Shown: piece by piece, positions 49,641 through 51,077 of the stretch
How positions within the stretch are numbered: the first letter of the stretch is position 1
Layout: each line of letters opens with the position of its first letter
The notes under the pieces: model-generated
Seen by the model: the letters and a program-made list of their open reading frames with translations, nothing else
The model's database searches: none
Told to the model about the DNA's origin: nothing
Program-made: the position numbers and the translations under genes
Origin: Gammaproteobacteria bacterium
GTDB lineage: Bacteria; Pseudomonadota; Gammaproteobacteria; JADZEE01
Assembly (NCBI GenBank): GCA_020850735.1
Contig: JADZEE010000005.1
Span: forward strand, 1-51,077
Reading direction: 5' to 3'
Length of the DNA stretch: 51,077 bases

Positions 49641-50810
49641 ATGAAAGTACGCGAACAGCGGCTCGCCGAGCTGCGCAGCCAGATCCCGGAGGTCACGCCG
49701 GCCGAGGCGCTCGCGCTGCAGGCGGGCGGCGCCGTGCTGGTCGACGTCCGCGAGCAGGACGAGATCGTCCAGGGCAGCCCGCCCGGTGCCGCGCGCCTCG
49801 GGCGCGGCTACCTCGAGCTGCGCATCGAGGAAATCGTACCCGGCCTCGACACGCCGGTGTTGCTCATGTGCGCGGGCGGCACCCGCTCGCTGTTCGCGGC
49901 CGGGGATCTCGCCCGGCTCGGCTACACCGACGTGCGTTCGGTCGCGGGCGGTTTCAACCGCTGGAAGACCGAGAACCTGCCGATCGAAATGCCGCGACAG
50001 CTCGACGCGGACGCGCGCACCCGCTACGGCCGCCATCTGCTGCTGCCGGAGGTCGGCGAGGCGGGCCAGCTGCGACTGCTCGACGCGCGCGTGCTGGTGG
50101 TCGGTGCGGGCGGACTCGGCTCACCCGCCGCTTACTACCTGGCCGCTGCCGGGGTCGGCACGATCGGCATCGTCGATCACGACGTCGTCGACCGCAGCAA
50201 CCTGCAGCGCCAGATCCTGCACAGCGACGAACGGGTCGGCACGCCGAAGGTTGAATCCGCGCGGGCGACGCTCACGGCGCTCAATCCGCGCATCCGCGTG
50301 CAGCCTTACGCCACGCGGATGGACAGCACCAACGTCGAAGCCATCGCCGCCGGCTACGACGTCATCGTCGACGGCTCGGACAATTTCGCGACCCGCTACC
50401 TGCTGAACGACGTCTGCGTCAAGCTCGGTCTGCCCAACGTGCACGGCGCGATCTTCCGCTTCGAAGGCCAGGTCGCGGTGTTCTGGCCGGGGCGCCCCGG
50501 TGCGCCGGGACCGTGCTACCGCTGCCTGTTCCCCGAACCACCGCCCGCCGAACTCGCACCCTCGTGCGCCGAGGCCGGCGTACTCGGCGTACTGCCGGGT
50601 GTCATCGGCGTGCTGCAGGCCGTCGAAGCGATCAAGATCATCCTCGGGATCGGCACACCTCTGGTCGGCCGCATGCTCTACTACGACGCGCTCACGGCCG
50701 AGTTCACCACCGTCAAGCTGCGCCGCAATTCGCGCTGCAGCTACTGCGGGGACGGCGTGAGCGAGTTCCCCGGTTACGTTGACTACGACGCGTTCTGCGC
50801 CAGCGCCTGA
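49641..50810 (+). CDS. moeB: Rhodanese-MoeB fusion (sulfur-carrier adenylyltransferase)
   Basis: 389 residues. N-terminal rhodanese domain (about 12-115) with active-site Cys in LLMCAGGTRS (C77). C-terminal ThiF/MoeB-type adenylyltransferase: nucleotide motif VVGAGGLGSPAAYYL (about 152), DHDVVDRSNLQRQILH, DGSDNFATRYLLND, the conserved cysteine in APSCAEAGVLG and two CxxC zinc pairs (CYRC, CSYC). It activates a ubiquitin-like carrier (MoaD, ThiS or CysO) by adenylation and may load sulfur via the rhodanese domain. The usual fusion has rhodanese at the C-terminus (MOCS3), so this order is less common. No carrier gene is nearby. Nicotinamidase follows after 31 bp. Confidence 0.9.
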   Translation: MKVREQRLAELRSQIPEVTPAEALALQAGGAVLVDVREQDEIVQGSPPGAARLGRGYLELRIEEIVPGLDTPVLLMCAGGTRSLFAAGDLARLGYTDVRSVAGGFNRWKTENLPIEMPRQLDADARTRYGRHLLLPEVGEAGQLRLLDARVLVVGAGGLGSPAAYYLAAAGVGTIGIVDHDVVDRSNLQRQILHSDERVGTPKVESARATLTALNPRIRVQPYATRMDSTNVEAIAAGYDVIVDGSDNFATRYLLNDVCVKLGLPNVHGAIFRFEGQVAVFWPGRPGAPGPCYRCLFPEPPPAELAPSCAEAGVLGVLPGVIGVLQAVEAIKIILGIGTPLVGRMLYYDALTAEFTTVKLRRNSRCSYCGDGVSEFPGYVDYDAFCASA

Positions 50811-50841
50811 GCGCGCCGCGCTGGCGCATGAGCCCGACCGC

Positions 50842-51077
50842 ATGCATCCGGTTGCGGGCGACGCCTTGCTCATCGTCGACGTGCAGAACGACTTTCTCGC
50901 CGGCGGCGCGCTCGCGGTGCCCGACGGTGAGGCCGTAGTCCCGGTCCTGAACGAGTGCATCGGCCGCTTCGTCGCCGCCGGCCTGCCGGTGTACGCCACC
51001 GGCGACCAGCACCCGCCCAATCACTGCTCATTTCAATCCCAGGGCGGGCCGTGGCCGGCGCATTGCATCGCCGGCAG
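50842..51077 (+). CDS. pncA: Nicotinamidase (partial, runs off window)
   Basis: First ~78 residues of a nicotinamidase/isochorismatase-family hydrolase that deamidates nicotinamide in NAD salvage. Catalytic D13 in LIVDVQNDFLAGGALAVP and the metal-binding DxHxxxH motif (D55, H57, H61 in DQHPPNHCSF) are present, in the same spacing as E. coli PncA. PWPAHCIAG at the edge is also typical. Start at ATG 50842; the remaining ~130 residues, with the catalytic cysteine, are outside the window. Confidence 0.9.
   Translation, partial: MHPVAGDALLIVDVQNDFLAGGALAVPDGEAVVPVLNECIGRFVAAGLPVYATGDQHPPNHCSFQSQGGPWPAHCIAG

Overview
The window is a GC-rich stretch of a proteobacterial chromosome. Gene content and order point to a gammaproteobacterium: hemW-rdgB-rph facing yicC-gmk-rpoZ-spoT-recG-ubiA, and birA-coaX-SPOR followed by a threonine tRNA. 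A PEP-CTERM protein, many c-di-GMP proteins, a CysB-type regulator and a persulfide-type MoeB fit an environmental gammaproteobacterium. I cannot name the genus.

Layout. 0.3-1.5 kb: HD-GYP phosphodiesterase. 1.6-6.1 kb (minus): zinc alcohol dehydrogenase, hemW, a 790-bp block of palindromic and tandem repeats, then rdgB and rph. 6.2-13.7 kb (plus): yicC, gmk, rpoZ, spoT, recG, ubiA, the nucleotide and stringent-response block, with a MITE-like element between spoT and recG. 13.7-17.5 kb: Sel1 protein, CBS protein, small exported protein, PilZ protein, NTF2-like protein and an unknown small protein. 17.6-30.2 kb: a signalling island with a Cache-HAMP-GAF-GGDEF-EAL protein, a class III cyclase-like protein, a hybrid histidine kinase overlapping a REC-GAF-PAS-GAF-GGDEF-EAL regulator, and a zinc-binding DgcZ-type diguanylate cyclase. 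30.3-33.0 kb (minus): tRNA-Thr, SPOR protein, coaX, birA, then a 30-bp minisatellite. 33.4-39.7 kb: a von Willebrand/FHA membrane protein, sseA, a zinc aminopeptidase lipoprotein, an exported YqgE-like protein and a second FHA protein. 39.9-41.5 kb: CysB-like regulator, a TauE permease remnant and a YdcH-like protein. 41.8-46.9 kb: FAD reductase and cyclopropane-fatty-acid synthase, a second MITE-like copy, an exported cyclase-family hydrolase and a dihydropteroate-synthase-like protein. 47.1-51.1 kb: PEP-CTERM protein with a sigma-54-type promoter, a Gfo/Idh/MocA oxidoreductase, a rhodanese-MoeB fusion and the start of a nicotinamidase.

How it fits together. Seven c-di-GMP-related or nucleotide-signalling proteins lie in the first 30 kb: HD-GYP, PilZ, two EAL proteins with degenerate GGDEF domains, one intact GGEEF enzyme, one cyclase-like protein and one hybrid kinase. 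Only the zinc-responsive DgcZ-like protein has an intact synthase motif. The HD-GYP and both EAL domains look able to degrade c-di-GMP.

The least explained items are: a 180-bp terminal-inverted-repeat element placed directly after two stop codons; a palindromic repeat whose right arm has been amplified into three different minisatellites; an array of T-V-type short motifs in the tail of the vWA-FHA protein that recurs in the second FHA protein; and a glycine-tRNA-like threonine tRNA.
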